64,000 bases of DNA from positions 124,001 through 188,000 of the forward strand of contig NZ_LDJK01000005.1 of assembly GCF_001431535.1 (NCBI RefSeq). The letters run 5' to 3'. The notes below the pieces were generated by a model. The model was not told the origin of the DNA and ran no database searches. It worked only from the letters and a program-made list of their open reading frames with translations. Shown here piece after piece: positions 44,889 to 55,104 of the stretch. Numbering within the stretch: position 1 is the stretch's first letter; each line of letters begins with the position of its first letter. The translations under genes were made by a program, and so were the position numbers. The stretch comes from Stenotrophomonas chelatiphaga. GTDB taxonomy: Bacteria; Pseudomonadota; Gammaproteobacteria; Xanthomonadales; Xanthomonadaceae.

Positions 44889-46355
44889 TCAGGCGCGGCG
44901 CTTGTGCTTGGCGTCGTCCGAACGCAGCTGCTGGATGCGTTCGAAGTAGCCCGGCTCGATGCCGGTCGGGTAATGCCCGTTGAAGCACGAGGAATCGAAG
45001 TTCTGCAACGCCGGGTTGCCTTCGCGCACCGCCGCTTCCATGTCTTCGATGTCCTGGTAGATCAGCCAGTCACAGCCGAGGTGGGCTTCGATCTCTTCCA
45101 CGCTGCGGTTGTGCGCGACCAGCTCTTCGGCGGCCGGCATGTCGATGCCGTAGATGTTCGGGTAGCGCACCGGCGGCGCCGCGCTGGCCAGGTAGACCTT
45201 GCGTGCACCGGCGTCGCGCGCCATCTGCACGATCTGCTGGCTGGTGGTGCCGCGCACGATCGAGTCATCCACCAGCAGCACCACCCGGTTGCGGAACTCC
45301 AGGTGGATCGGGTTGAGCTTGCGGCGCACGGATTTCACCCGCTCGCCCTGCCCCGGCATGATGAAGGTACGGCCGATGTAACGATTCTTGATGAAGCCTT
45401 CGCGGTACTTCACCCCGAGCGTGTTGGAGATCTCCAGCGCGGCATCGCGCGAGGTGTCCGGGATCGGGATGATGGTGTCGATGTCGTGGTCCGGGCGCAG
45501 GCGCAGGATCTTCTCGCCCAGCTTGATGCCCATGCGCATGCGCGCCTTGTGCACCGACACGTTGTCGATCATCGAATCGGGACGCGCGAAGTACACGTAT
45601 TCGAAGATGCACGGGGTGTGTTCGGCCGGCTCGGAGCAGATTTCCGAGAACAGTTCGCCGCGCGCGGTGATCACCAGCGCTTCGCCCGGCTGCACGTCGC
45701 GGATGCGCTGGAAGCCCAGCACGTCCAGCGCGGCCGATTCGGAGGCGACGATGTATTCATCGCCTTCGGCGTGGCTGCGCTTGCCCAGCACCAGCGGACG
45801 GATGCCGTGCGGATCGCGGAAGGCCACCAGGCCCAGGCCGAGCACCACGCTGACCACCGCATAGCCGCCCTTGCAGCGACGGTGCACGTGGGAGACCGCG
45901 CGGATCGCCGCTTCCGGGGTGAGCTGCTTCTGTGCATCCAGTTCGTAGGCGAACACGTTCAGCAGCACTTCGCTGTCCGAATCGGTGTTGACGTTGCGGC
46001 GATCCTGTTCGAATACCTGGCGACGCAGGTCTTCGGTGTTGATCAGGTTGCCGTTGTGCGCCAGCGCGATGCCGTAAGGCGAATTGACGTAGAACGGCTG
46101 CGCCTCGTCCATGCCTTCCGAACCGGCGGTCGGGTAGCGCACGTGGGCGATGCCCACGCGACCTTCCAGGGTGGACATGGTGCGCGCGTCGAACACGTCG
46201 CGGACCAGGCCGTTGGCCTTCTGCACGCGAAGGCGGGTGCCGTCGACGGTGGCGATGCCCGCCGCGTCCTGGCCACGATGCTGGAGGACGGTCAGGCCGT
46301 CATAGAGCTGCCCGGCGACGTTCTGGTTGCCGACGATTCCGACGATGCCACACAT
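44889..46355 (-). CDS. purF: Amidophosphoribosyltransferase
   Basis: First committed step of purine synthesis, making phosphoribosylamine from PRPP and glutamine. The 488-residue protein begins [14 protein letters not shown], with the N-terminal nucleophile Cys2 of the glutamine amidotransferase domain. The PRPP loop is [18 protein letters not shown]. It follows cvpA with a 69-bp gap, the classical cvpA-purF order. Confidence 0.97.
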   Translation of the reverse strand: MCGIVGIVGNQNVAGQLYDGLTVLQHRGQDAAGIATVDGTRLRVQKANGLVRDVFDARTMSTLEGRVGIAHVRYPTAGSEGMDEAQPFYVNSPYGIALAHNGNLINTEDLRRQVFEQDRRNVNTDSDSEVLLNVFAYELDAQKQLTPEAAIRAVSHVHRRCKGGYAVVSVVLGLGLVAFRDPHGIRPLVLGKRSHAEGDEYIVASESAALDVLGFQRIRDVQPGEALVITARGELFSEICSEPAEHTPCIFEYVYFARPDSMIDNVSVHKARMRMGIKLGEKILRLRPDHDIDTIIPIPDTSRDAALEISNTLGVKYREGFIKNRYIGRTFIMPGQGERVKSVRRKLNPIHLEFRNRVVLLVDDSIVRGTTSQQIVQMARDAGARKVYLASAAPPVRYPNIYGIDMPAAEELVAHNRSVEEIEAHLGCDWLIYQDIEDMEAAVREGNPALQNFDSSCFNGHYPTGIEPGYFERIQQLRSDDAKHKRRA

Positions 46356-46424
46356 GTTGCGTTATCTCCGCTGGGCTGTGCCCATCTACAGGGATGTTGG
46401 CCGTGCCTGGCCGGGGGAGCCGCC

Positions 46425-47186
46425 TTACGGGACAGCGGCAGGATCTGGACGCTCGGGCGCCGACTCGATGTTCGCGGGCAGTGCCGGGGCGTTTGCGGAC
46501 TCGCTCGCCGCGCCCCTGGCCGGGTCCACGTTACGCGGCCATCCGCGTCCCGCCACCACCTCGCCGAGGACACCATTATCGCCTGTCGCGGTCGGCATTC
46601 CCAACAGGCTTTCTGCAAATGGGGACGAACCGTTGGACGGCAAGGGCAAGCTGGCCGGTACCAACCCATCCAGCGACGACGGCAGCCCCTTGGGCACCAT
46701 CCGTTCGATGTGCTGCATCGGCCGGGAAACGTCCGGCAGCTGGGCGTCCATCCACCCCACCACCGGCTGCAGCGCAGCACGCAGGTGGGACTGCTGCCAC
46801 GCCGGTTCGGCGGTGAGCGGGGTGAAGGTGGCCATCAACAGCAGCACCGCACTGATGAAGCCGCCGCGCACCAGGCCCAGCGCGCCGCCGAGCATGCGGT
46901 CGGCACCGCCCAGCAGCGCCATGCGCAGCCCGGCGCGGACCAGCATGCCGAGCACGGTGACGGCGATCAGCACGGCCAGGAACACCGTCACATAGCCGCC
47001 CACCAGGTGTCCGTTGCCCGGCTGCGCCGGCGCTGACCACAGATGGGCCACGTCGTTGCCGAACAGGAAGGCGGCCCAGCCGGCGAGCAGCCAGGACAGC
47101 GTGCCGACCACGATGCCGACGAAGCCCCGCACGAACCCCAGCAGGGTCGAGAGGGCGATCACGCAGGCCAGCACGATATCGATCAT
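46425..47186 (-). CDS. cvpA: CvpA-family inner membrane protein
   Basis: A 253-residue membrane protein with four hydrophobic helices in the first 160 residues (IDIVLACVIALSTLLGFVRGF, VGTLSWLLAGWAAFLFG, VTVFLAVLIAVTVLGMLV, LGLVRGGFISAVLLLMATF), matching CvpA, required for colicin V production and envelope homeostasis. The C-terminal tail is long and Pro/Ala-rich, longer than in E. coli (about 160 residues). The gene lies between the SPOR-domain gene and purF. Confidence 0.92.
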   Translation of the reverse strand: MIDIVLACVIALSTLLGFVRGFVGIVVGTLSWLLAGWAAFLFGNDVAHLWSAPAQPGNGHLVGGYVTVFLAVLIAVTVLGMLVRAGLRMALLGGADRMLGGALGLVRGGFISAVLLLMATFTPLTAEPAWQQSHLRAALQPVVGWMDAQLPDVSRPMQHIERMVPKGLPSSLDGLVPASLPLPSNGSSPFAESLLGMPTATGDNGVLGEVVAGRGWPRNVDPARGAASESANAPALPANIESAPERPDPAAVP

Positions 47187-47226
47187 GCGGGCGGGTTCCC
47201 TTGGGCGTCCTGGCCGGGAGTGGGCA

Positions 47227-48261
47227 TCAGGGGTGCGGTCTGACCATGCCGGCCACGCCGACGCGGGCGGCGACCTGCGCCTTCAGCTGGTCGGCCTCGG
47301 CACGGTTGGCGACCGGCCCGACACGGACCCGGCTCAGCACGCCCTTGTCCGTACGGACCTGGTCGACGAAGGCGCTGAAGCCGGCGGCGCGCACTTTGTC
47401 GCGCAGCGCGTTGGCATCAGCGGCCTGGCCGAACGCGCCCAGCTGCACGGCGAAACCGACGCCGCTGGCGGCCGGTGCGGCCGGCGCCTTCACTTCAGGC
47501 TTCACTTCGGGCTTGGCGGCCGGGGCCGGGGCCGGCGTTGCCGGCTTGGCGGCCACCGCCTTGGTTTCCGCAGCCGGCGCCGGGGTCGGCTTCGGTTCGG
47601 GCTTCGGCGCCGGCGGCGCGGTCGCCGTGGCCGGCGTGGCAGCGGCGCTTTCCGGCAGCGCCTGGGTCTGCACCGGGTTGCCGCCCAGCGGCGTGGTGGT
47701 GGCCGCCGGTGCCTGCGCGGTCGCGGCGGCGCCCTCGGCATTGGCGTCCAGGGTCACCACTTCGGCGCGCACGTCGCTGCGGATCTTCACGGCCTGCAGG
47801 CGCGCCGATTCGGCCTGGGCGCGGTCGACGAAGGGACCGACGCGGACGCGCCAGGCCTGCCTGCCGTTGATCGTGGCGGTTTCACTGAAGCCGGGCAGCT
47901 GCGCGCCCTTCAGGTGCGCGATCACCGCATCGGCGTCGGCCTTGCTGGCGTAGGCACCGAAGCTGACCGCGAAGTTGCCGGCGGCCACGGCCGGGCCGGT
48001 ATCCACCGTGGCGGCGGCATTGGCGGCAGGTTCCTGCAGCGGCGCGGCGCCGCGCAGGCCACTGTCGCCCCCCGCGGGAGCGGCCAGCGGCAGCTCGCGT
48101 GTTTCGAACTGGGCATTGGCCGGCGCGCCGGGTACTTCCAGCGGCACGCTGTCGGCGCTGCTGTTGCGGGCAGGGCCGGTCACCAGCATCGGCAGGAAGA
48201 TCACGGCAAGGGCCACCAGGACGATGGCACCGATCAGACGCTGTTTCAGGGACGTATCCAC
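47227..48261 (-). CDS. SPOR-domain protein (DedD-like)
   Basis: A 344-residue inner-membrane protein with one N-terminal membrane helix (LIGAIVLVALAVIFLPMLV), a long Ala/Pro/Lys-rich periplasmic linker and two SPOR-type peptidoglycan-binding segments: about residues 95-165 (NFAVSFGAYASKADADAVI) and a C-terminal one (GFAVQLGAFGQAADANALRDKV ... LSRVRVGPVANRAEAD). SPOR proteins bind denuded glycan at division sites. E. coli DedD has a single SPOR domain, so the double arrangement is a variant. Order folC-dedD-cvpA-purF is conserved. Confidence 0.85.
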   Translation of the reverse strand: MDTSLKQRLIGAIVLVALAVIFLPMLVTGPARNSSADSVPLEVPGAPANAQFETRELPLAAPAGGDSGLRGAAPLQEPAANAAATVDTGPAVAAGNFAVSFGAYASKADADAVIAHLKGAQLPGFSETATINGRQAWRVRVGPFVDRAQAESARLQAVKIRSDVRAEVVTLDANAEGAAATAQAPAATTTPLGGNPVQTQALPESAAATPATATAPPAPKPEPKPTPAPAAETKAVAAKPATPAPAPAAKPEVKPEVKAPAAPAASGVGFAVQLGAFGQAADANALRDKVRAAGFSAFVDQVRTDKGVLSRVRVGPVANRAEADQLKAQVAARVGVAGMVRPHP

Positions 48262-48341
48262 GGATGGCAGGCAACAGGTGGGAACTGCCGATGATTATAC
48301 GGTCCCGCCGTGATGCAGCGTCGGCAACGGCTGAACGGTGA

Positions 48342-49625
48342 TCAGGCGGCGGTCTTCAACCAGGCCAGCGCCTCGGCCGCGGTATGGAACGAACCGAACA
48401 CCAGCACCCGGTCGCCCGGCCCCGCCTGGGCCAGCACCTGGGCCAGTGCGTCGGCCACCGAATCGGCGCGGGCGGCGTCGGCGGCGACGGTGCCGGCCAG
48501 GCGGGCGGCCAGCGCGGCGGCATCCTGGCCGCGCGGGCCTTCCAGCCCGGCCACGGTCCATGCGCTGACGACCTCGCCCAGCGCCTGCACGACGCCCACC
48601 GCGTCCTTGTCCTGCAGCGCCGCATACACCGCCAGGGTACGCCCGCTGACCGGTTCGGCCTGCAGCGCGCGGGCCAGCGCGGTAGCCGCCTGCGGGTTGT
48701 GGCCCACATCCACCAGCACGCTGATACCGTCACGCTCGAAGTGCTGCAGCCGTGCGGCGATCTGCGCGGCGGCAATGCCTTCGGCGTACGCGCTGCGCGG
48801 CAGCGAGCGACCGGGCGGCAGCTCCAGCGAGCGCAGCGCGGCAATCGCTGCACCGGCATTGGCCAGCTGCACCGGGCCCGCCAGCGACGGCATCGGCAAC
48901 TCCAGGCGCACGGCGACATCGCGCCAGGCCCAGGTCTGCGCGTCCAGTGGTTCGTTGAAGTAATCACTGCCGGCGCGGATCGCGTTGGCACCGATCAGGT
49001 AGGCCCGCCGCAGCACGCTGGACGGCGGATCGATCTCGCCCAGCACCGCCGGCTTCCAGCCACGCAGGATGCCGGCCTTTTCGCGGCCGATGCTTTCGCG
49101 GTCATCGCCCAGCCAGTCGGCATGATCGATGTCCACGGTGGTGATGACGGCCACGTCGGCGTCGATCAGGTTCACCGCATCCAGGCGGCCACCCAGCCCG
49201 ACTTCCAGCACCGCCAGGTCCAGTCCGGCCTGCGTGAACAGGTACAGGGCCGCCAGCGTGCCGTATTCGAAGTAGGTCAGCGTGGTCTCACCGCGCGCGG
49301 CTTCGACCGCGCTGAAGGCCGCGACCAGCGCGTCATCGCTGGCCTCTTCGCCATTGATGCGCACGCGTTCGTTGTACCGCAGCAGGTGCGGCGAAGTATA
49401 GGCGCCGACCTTCCAGCCGGCCGCGCGCGCGATCGCTTCGACGAAGGCCACCGTGGAGCCCTTGCCGTTGGTGCCGCCCACCGTGATGGTGCGCTGCGCG
49501 GGCACGCCCAGCTGCAGGGCGCTGGCAACGGTGCGCACGCGCTCCAGTCCCATGTCGATGGTGGCCGGGTGCTGGCGTTCAATGAAGACGAGCCAGTCGC
49601 TGAGCGTAGTGGGCAGTGCAGTCAC
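48342..49625 (-). CDS. folC: Dihydrofolate/folylpolyglutamate synthase
   Basis: Adds glutamate to folates and makes dihydrofolate from dihydropteroate. The 427-residue protein from the GTG at 49625 begins (V)TALPTTLSDWLVFIERQHP. The ATP-binding loop is GGTNGKGSTVAFVEAI, and IDHADWLGDD with KAGILRG, DVGHNPQAATAL and a Mur ligase-like C-terminal domain follow. The upstream open frame to 49817 is not family-like and overlaps the next gene. Confidence 0.94.
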   Translation of the reverse strand: MTALPTTLSDWLVFIERQHPATIDMGLERVRTVASALQLGVPAQRTITVGGTNGKGSTVAFVEAIARAAGWKVGAYTSPHLLRYNERVRINGEEASDDALVAAFSAVEAARGETTLTYFEYGTLAALYLFTQAGLDLAVLEVGLGGRLDAVNLIDADVAVITTVDIDHADWLGDDRESIGREKAGILRGWKPAVLGEIDPPSSVLRRAYLIGANAIRAGSDYFNEPLDAQTWAWRDVAVRLELPMPSLAGPVQLANAGAAIAALRSLELPPGRSLPRSAYAEGIAAAQIAARLQHFERDGISVLVDVGHNPQAATALARALQAEPVSGRTLAVYAALQDKDAVGVVQALGEVVSAWTVAGLEGPRGQDAAALAARLAGTVAADAARADSVADALAQVLAQAGPGDRVLVFGSFHTAAEALAWLKTAA

Positions 49626-49648
49626 GGTGGGACGTCCAATCGTTTCGG

Positions 49649-50290
49649 TTACAGGGCGCGGTGCTTGGCTTCGCCGAAGAACGGCGTGTGGTGGGCGCAG
49701 TCGTTCATGCGCACCACTTCCAGCTGTTCGATATCCGGGCCTTCCAGCAGGTTCAGCGTGGTCGGTGCCTGGCGGAAGCTCCACAGGCGGCTGATCGGCA
49801 GGCCGAGGATCCGGCACAGGATGACCCGGTTGACCGCATCGTGGGCCACCACCAGCAGGGTGTCGTCCTCGCCGAGGCCTTCGGCGGCACGCGCCAGGCC
49901 CCGCCAGCTGCGGTCAAGCACCAGGCGCAGCGATTCGCCGCCCGGCATCAGCACGGTATCCGGTTCTTCGCGCCACGCGCGCAGGCGCGACGGGTCTTTT
50001 TCATGGATCTCGCTGGCCAGCAGGCCTTCCCACTCGCCGTGGGCGATTTCCTGCAGCTCCGGTTCGGTCAGCAGCATGTCGGCGCGGGCTCCCAGTGCGA
50101 GCTGTGCCGTGCGCTGTGCACGCGACAGTGGCGAGGCCACCGCCCGGGTGATGTCCACGGATTTCAAGCGCTCGCCAAGCGCCTGCGCCTGGGCTTCGCC
50201 GATCGGCGACAACGGGATATCGATCTGGCCCTGGTAACGGCCTTCGGCGTTCCACGGCGTTTCGCCATGACGGGCAAGCAGGATGCGCAT
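49649..50290 (-). CDS. Histidine phosphatase (phosphoglycerate mutase-like) family protein
   Basis: A 213-residue enzyme with the phospho-acceptor His motif ILLARHGETPWNAEGRYQG, and later ASPLSRAQRTAQL and VVAHDAVNRVIL. Members of this family include alpha-ribazole phosphatase and phosphoglycerate mutase; the exact substrate is not evident here. It lies 23 bp upstream of folC on the same strand. Confidence 0.88.
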   Translation of the reverse strand: MRILLARHGETPWNAEGRYQGQIDIPLSPIGEAQAQALGERLKSVDITRAVASPLSRAQRTAQLALGARADMLLTEPELQEIAHGEWEGLLASEIHEKDPSRLRAWREEPDTVLMPGGESLRLVLDRSWRGLARAAEGLGEDDTLLVVAHDAVNRVILCRILGLPISRLWSFRQAPTTLNLLEGPDIEQLEVVRMNDCAHHTPFFGEAKHRAL

Positions 50291-50446
50291 GCGGGGTACG
50301 GGTCCTTGGGGGGAGGAGGTCCGGCGTTTCGTTCACGTCCTGTGAAACCGCGCCGGAGCGCCATCATAACCGCTCCGCCTGAAGCCCTGCCGTGCGGAAC
50401 GCCGCGGCCGTGGGGCCAGATCCAGCGGACCTGGCCCCGCGCCCGG

Positions 50447-52609
50447 TTACCGCGACAGGTTCAGTTCTTTCAGCAGCTGCGGGGCCGGCGCCACTTCCTG
50501 CATGATCCACTGCATGTAGCGGCTGTCCACGGCGATCATGCGGGTCATCACCGGGTCGAACACCCAGTTGGAGCTGACCGACTCCCAGTTGCCATCGAAG
50601 GCCAGGCCGACCAGCTTGCCGTGCGCGTCCAGCACCGGCGAGCCGGAATTGCCGCCGGTGATGTCCAGGTTGGACAGGAAGTTGACCGGCACCGAGCCGA
50701 TGCGCTTGTCTTCCAGCCCGCCATAACGCTTGGCCTTGACCGCATCCAGCAGCGCCTTGGGCGAATCGAACGGGTCTTCGCCGGTTTCCTTGGCGGCGAC
50801 GCCTTCCAGCGTGGTGAACGGGGTGAAGTTCACGCCGTCCTTGGCGTAGCCCATGACATTGCCGAAGGTGATGCGCAGCGACAGGTTGGCGTCGGGATAG
50901 ACGAACCCGCCCTGGCTCTTCTTGTAGTCGGCCACGGCCTGCAGGTACAGCGGACGCGCGCTGAGCGATTCGCCTTCGCGGATCTTCTTCTGTTCTTCCT
51001 GCTTCAGCAGCGCCGGCATCACCGCCACCGCGTACTGGATGGCCGGGTCGGTGCTGGCTTCGAACGCGGCGCGGTCGGCGCTGAGCCACTTCAGGCGTTC
51101 ATCCAGGCTACCCAGCCGGGTGCCGCCCAGCTTGTTGACCAGTGCCTTGACCGCGTTGGCATCACTGCCGACCAGCCACTGGTTCAGCACCGCGTTGTCG
51201 CGCTGCGCGGCCGGCAGGGCCACGTACTGGTCCAGCCAGTACTGCTGCAGCTGCTGGTCCATCTTCGCCACGTAACGGCGGTCCATCTGGCGCACGCCAC
51301 CTTCGATGGTCGGCAGGTCGCGCTGCTGGTAGCCGACTTCGCGCTCGGCGTCCGGCTTGCTGCGCTCGATCGCCGTGCGGTACAGGGTGATCGCCGAACC
51401 CACCGCCGAGGTGCTGTTGAACTGGTTGACGAACAGGTCGCGCTCGCGCGTGGACTTGCTGGTATCCAGGTGCTTGAGCAGCTGCGCATGCGCGGCCAGC
51501 GCCGGCTTGCCAGCCGTGCCCTGCTGCTTCAGCCAGGCCAGCACCTGGGCCTCTTCGGCCTGCTTCTGGCCGGCCGCGTCGATGCGCTTGAAGCCTTCCA
51601 GCTGGCCGGCGTAGTTCTTGGCGACGTTGTTCATGCTGGCCGCGGTGGCGGCGTACTTCACCTTCACGTCGGCGTCGGCCTTGCCGGCATCTTCGATCAG
51701 TTTCAGCACCGCGTTGTAGTGGCGGGCGATGGTCGGATAGGTCCACTCAGCGGTTTCGTTGAACTCGCCGGCCAGTGCGTAGCGGTTGGTGCGGCCCGGG
51801 TAGCCGGCCACCATCACGAAGTCGTCGGCGCCCAGCGGCTGGTCGGCGAACTTCAGGAAATGCTTGGGCTGGTAGGGCACGTTGTCGGCGGCGAAGGCGG
51901 CCGGCTTGCCGTCCTTGCCGACGTAGGCGCGGTAGAAGGAGAAGTCGCCGGTGTGGCGCGGCCACATCCAGTTGTCGATGTCGCCACCGAACTTGCCGAC
52001 GCTGCCCGGGGGCGCGTAGACCAGGCGCACGTCCTTGATTTCCAGGTTGCGGAACAGGCGGTAGGTGTTGCCACCGGAGAAGCTGTACAGGCGGCAGCGG
52101 AAGCCGGCGTCGGCTTCGCAGGCGGCGACCTGGGACTTGTCGAAGGCATCCAGCGCGCGGGTGCGGGCCAGCGGGTCGTTGCCGGCCGCGGCGATGGCGG
52201 CCTTGGCCTGGGTGGTCACGTCGGTGATCTGGTCGAGCACGTACACGCGGGCGTTGGGGCCGGCGCTGAGTTCGTCGCTGGTCTTCGGGGCGTTGAAGCC
52301 GTCCTTGATCAGGTTCTTTTCGGCGGTCGAGTTCAGCTGGATGGCGCCGTAGGCGCAGTGGTGGTTGGTGACCACCAGGCCTTGCGGGGACACGAAGCTG
52401 GCGGTGCAGCCGCCCAGCGCGACCACCGCGCCCATCGGGTCGCCGGTCAGGTCGGCCAGCTGCTCGGCGGACAGTTTCAGGCCGGCCTTCTGCAGCGGTC
52501 CGGCGATTTCCGGCAGCTGCTGCGGCACCCACATGCCTTCTGCGGCATGGGCGACCTGGACCAGGCCAAGGCTGGCGACGATGGAGAAAGCAAGCAGGTT
52601 CGAGCGCAT
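50447..52609 (-). CDS. S46-family dipeptidyl peptidase
   Basis: A 720-residue exported serine peptidase of the DPP7/DPP11 type, which removes dipeptides from peptide N-termini in the periplasm. A signal peptide precedes [12 protein letters not shown]. The catalytic His lies in [13 protein letters not shown], the nucleophile Ser in [13 protein letters not shown], and [26 protein letters not shown] is a strong family marker. The residue that sets acidic versus hydrophobic P1 specificity was not assigned. Xanthomonadaceae commonly carry S46 peptidases. Confidence 0.95.
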   Translation of the reverse strand: MRSNLLAFSIVASLGLVQVAHAAEGMWVPQQLPEIAGPLQKAGLKLSAEQLADLTGDPMGAVVALGGCTASFVSPQGLVVTNHHCAYGAIQLNSTAEKNLIKDGFNAPKTSDELSAGPNARVYVLDQITDVTTQAKAAIAAAGNDPLARTRALDAFDKSQVAACEADAGFRCRLYSFSGGNTYRLFRNLEIKDVRLVYAPPGSVGKFGGDIDNWMWPRHTGDFSFYRAYVGKDGKPAAFAADNVPYQPKHFLKFADQPLGADDFVMVAGYPGRTNRYALAGEFNETAEWTYPTIARHYNAVLKLIEDAGKADADVKVKYAATAASMNNVAKNYAGQLEGFKRIDAAGQKQAEEAQVLAWLKQQGTAGKPALAAHAQLLKHLDTSKSTRERDLFVNQFNSTSAVGSAITLYRTAIERSKPDAEREVGYQQRDLPTIEGGVRQMDRRYVAKMDQQLQQYWLDQYVALPAAQRDNAVLNQWLVGSDANAVKALVNKLGGTRLGSLDERLKWLSADRAAFEASTDPAIQYAVAVMPALLKQEEQKKIREGESLSARPLYLQAVADYKKSQGGFVYPDANLSLRITFGNVMGYAKDGVNFTPFTTLEGVAAKETGEDPFDSPKALLDAVKAKRYGGLEDKRIGSVPVNFLSNLDITGGNSGSPVLDAHGKLVGLAFDGNWESVSSNWVFDPVMTRMIAVDSRYMQWIMQEVAPAPQLLKELNLSR

Positions 52610-52747
52610 GAAGCGGCCCTTGGGTAATGGAACCGTCGATTCTAGCCCGCCGCCCGGCTCCGGCAGGATGCCCGGAGGTCATGGGTCGCCCTGCCTGCGG
52701 GCTGACGGGGCATCAGGGTCAGAAGCCGGGGCTGCGTGCTGGCGGGA

Positions 52748-52838
52748 CGGGGTGGCTGTGCAGGACACGCCGTTAACCCGTCCATGGGGGCTCGCTGTTG
52801 CCATCCATGGCAACAGACGGTCCTGCACAGCCACCCCG
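52748..52838. repeat. Compound palindrome between divergent genes
   Basis: Outer 19-bp arms CGGGGTGGCTGTGCAGGAC and GTCCTGCACAGCCACCCCG enclose an inner hairpin (CTGTTGCCAT/ATGGCAACAG, 52795-52816). The element sits between the S46 gene and tdh; a GGTAGCGCCGGCCATGG SMAG-like fragment follows at 52869. The rest of the 52610-52982 gap holds only the tdh promoter. Confidence 0.75.
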
Positions 52839-52942
52839 CCCCGCCTTCGACAGGTGACCGGTGGCCTGGGTAGCGCCGGCCATGGTTGGCGGTTTTGCGT
52901 CGGCCGGCCCGCGCTGCAACATGGCGCGGGCGCTGGCGGCTT

Positions 52943-52948
52943 TATAAT
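52943..52948 (+). promoter_or_regulatory. Likely -10 element of tdh
   Basis: A perfect TATAAT 35 bp upstream of the tdh start. No clear -35 hexamer lies at 16-18 bp, so activator dependence is possible. Confidence 0.4.
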
Positions 52949-52982
52949 CCGCGCCATCTTTCCCCCTGTGAGTTCCACCGAG

Positions 52983-54017
52983 ATGGCACAAACGATGAAG
53001 GCGCTGGTCAAGCGCGAAGCCGCCAAGGGCATCTGGCTGGAAGAAGTGCCGGTGCCGGTGCCGGGTCCCAACGAGGTCCTGATCAAGCTGGAAAAGACCG
53101 CCATCTGCGGGACGGACCTGCACATCTACCTGTGGGACGAATGGAGCCAGCGCACCATCACGCCCGGCCTGACCATCGGCCATGAGTTCGTCGGCCGCGT
53201 CGCCGCGCTCGGCAGTGCGGTCACCGGCTATGAGGTCGGCCAGCGCGTTTCGGCCGAAGGCCACATCGTCTGCGGCCACTGCCGCAACTGCCGGGGCGGT
53301 CGCCAGCACCTGTGCCCGAACACCGTCGGCATCGGCGTCAACGTGAACGGCGCCTTCGCCGAATACATGGTGATGCCGGCCACCAACCTGTGGCCGATCC
53401 CGGACCAGATCCCGTCCGAGCTGGCCGCCTTCTTCGATCCCTACGGCAACGCCGCGCACTGCGCGCTGGAGTTCAACGTGATCGGCGAGGACGTGCTGAT
53501 CACCGGCGCCGGCCCGATCGGCATCATCGCTGCCGGCATCTGCAAGCACATCGGCGCGCGCAACGTGGTGGTCACCGACGTCAACGATTTCCGCCTGAAG
53601 CTGGCTGCCGACATGGGCGCCACGCGCGTGGTGAACGTGGCCAACCAGTCGCTGAAGGACGTGATGAAGGAACTGCACATGGAGGGCTTCGACGTGGGCC
53701 TGGAAATGAGCGGCAACCCGCGTGCGTTCAACGACATGCTGGACTGCATGTACCACGGCGGCAAGATCGCCATGCTCGGCATCATGCCGCGGGGCGCTGG
53801 CTGCGACTGGGACAAGATCATCTTCAAGGGCCTGACCGTGCAGGGCATCTACGGCCGCAAGATGTACGAGACCTGGTACAAGATGACCCAGCTGGTGCTG
53901 TCCGGCTTCCCGCTCGGCAAGGTGATGACCCACCAGCTGCCGATCGACGACTTCCAGAAGGGCTTTGACCTGATGGAAGAAGGCAAGGCTGGCAAGGTGG
54001 TGCTGAGCTGGAACTGA
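52983..54017 (+). CDS. tdh: L-threonine 3-dehydrogenase
   Basis: Zinc-dependent, NAD-linked enzyme that converts threonine to 2-amino-3-ketobutyrate, the substrate of Kbl. The 344-residue product has catalytic-zinc residues in [10 protein letters not shown] and IGHEFVG, structural-zinc Cys in [15 protein letters not shown], and the Rossmann region [11 protein letters not shown]. The ATG at 52983 is used; a second in-frame ATG at 52995 (MKALVKRE) would match the E. coli length better. The partner kbl is 1.1 kb downstream, separated by a porin gene read in the other direction. Confidence 0.95.
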   Translation: MAQTMKALVKREAAKGIWLEEVPVPVPGPNEVLIKLEKTAICGTDLHIYLWDEWSQRTITPGLTIGHEFVGRVAALGSAVTGYEVGQRVSAEGHIVCGHCRNCRGGRQHLCPNTVGIGVNVNGAFAEYMVMPATNLWPIPDQIPSELAAFFDPYGNAAHCALEFNVIGEDVLITGAGPIGIIAAGICKHIGARNVVVTDVNDFRLKLAADMGATRVVNVANQSLKDVMKELHMEGFDVGLEMSGNPRAFNDMLDCMYHGGKIAMLGIMPRGAGCDWDKIIFKGLTVQGIYGRKMYETWYKMTQLVLSGFPLGKVMTHQLPIDDFQKGFDLMEEGKAGKVVLSWN

Positions 54018-54136
54018 TTCGTCGTGCCTTCGGCACGCCGGATCGGTCCGCGCATGTTTCCTTGTCCCCGCGCCTGTCGCGCGCCCCCTTGAACATCGGG
54101 GGGCTCCACTCCAGCGGGAACACAGGTACAGCAATT

Positions 54137-54166
54137 GAAGAAGGCGCCCGCAAGGGCGCCTTCTTC
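54137..54166. terminator. Terminator between tdh and the porin gene
   Basis: A perfect 13-bp stem (GAAGAAGGCGCCC/GGGCGCCTTCTTC) with a GCAA loop, lying 47 bp past the porin stop and 120 bp past tdh. The TTCTTC side ends either strand without a long T run, so the call rests on the stem. Confidence 0.7.
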
Positions 54167-54212
54167 GTGGTGCACCAGCTGCGATCCAGCTGCGCCGCCA
54201 GGCGCAGCCTGC

Positions 54213-54905
54213 TTACTTGCCGACGCCGACGGTGAACACCACGCGGTTGTCGGCCAGGTAGCCGTTGTTGTCACGGCCGGCGCCATCGGTGCCGTGGAAG
54301 CCCAGGCCGAGGTTGAACAGGCCGAACTGACGGCTGACGCCGATGTTGAAATCGGTGTAGTCCTTGCCGAAATCGGTCTCAAGCGAGGTGCGTCCGACGT
54401 TGGCAGCCAGGGTGAACTCCTGCGGCAGCGCCCACTCCCCCCCGACGGCGTAATACCAGCTCTTGGTATCCGAACCGGACAGGTCGTTGGTGTAGGCCAC
54501 GGTGAGCTTGTACTGCTCGGCGAAGGTGGTGGTGGTGATCAGCTCGTTATAGTTGAGCTCGCTGGCACCGGGGTAGGTGTAGCGGTTGAACAGCACGTCG
54601 AAGTTGACGTTGTCCGTGACGTCGAAGCCGTAACCGATCAGGAAGTCCACTTCGGTGCTCGGGTCGCCCGGCCCGAAGTCCACGCCCGACCCCCACACAC
54701 CGGCATACAGGCCAACCGGGCTGGTGTAGGTGAAGCCGGCCTGCAGGGTCGGATCTTCGTCGGTCTGCGACACGCCACGGAAGACGTAGTCGGACACGGC
54801 GGTGACGTTCCAGCTGTAGGGCGACTCCGCTTCCTGCGCGCTGGCGGCGAACGAGGCGAGGGACAGGACAGCAGCAGCGGCAAGACAACGGACGGCGTGC
54901 TTCAT
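54213..54905 (-). CDS. TorF-family putative porin
   Basis: A 230-residue outer-membrane beta-barrel. Signal peptide AVLSLASFAASAQA-type (cleaved before QEAESPYS), then the family signature SWNVTAVSDYVFRGVSQTDED. The rest is a series of amphipathic strands ending in NRVVFTVGVGK. TorF-type porins are linked to torso-like or dicarboxylate uptake in some bacteria; the substrate here is unknown. It is inserted between tdh and kbl but in the opposite direction. Confidence 0.85.
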   Translation of the reverse strand: MKHAVRCLAAAAVLSLASFAASAQEAESPYSWNVTAVSDYVFRGVSQTDEDPTLQAGFTYTSPVGLYAGVWGSGVDFGPGDPSTEVDFLIGYGFDVTDNVNFDVLFNRYTYPGASELNYNELITTTTFAEQYKLTVAYTNDLSGSDTKSWYYAVGGEWALPQEFTLAANVGRTSLETDFGKDYTDFNIGVSRQFGLFNLGLGFHGTDGAGRDNNGYLADNRVVFTVGVGK

Positions 54906-55104
54906 GGGCGTCTCCGAAGGGGCAATGGCGGGGGAGGAGGGACATGGGGCGTGGCGCGGACCGGCTGCACGAATTCATCCGGTTCACGGTTTTTTAACCT
55001 GTTTGATATTGCAACGCAACACGTTCGTGCTCCCTGCCCCGCCGCCCTTCCGTGGCCGGGGCAGGTAAAATCCTCGTTTTCCCGTGTTGAGCCATGCTGC
55101 CGCC

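Noticed and set aside
49616..52627. Rightward open frame of about 1000 codons opposite the S46 peptidase and histidine phosphatase
   Set aside because: It spans two real leftward genes in antisense and contains no recognisable motif.
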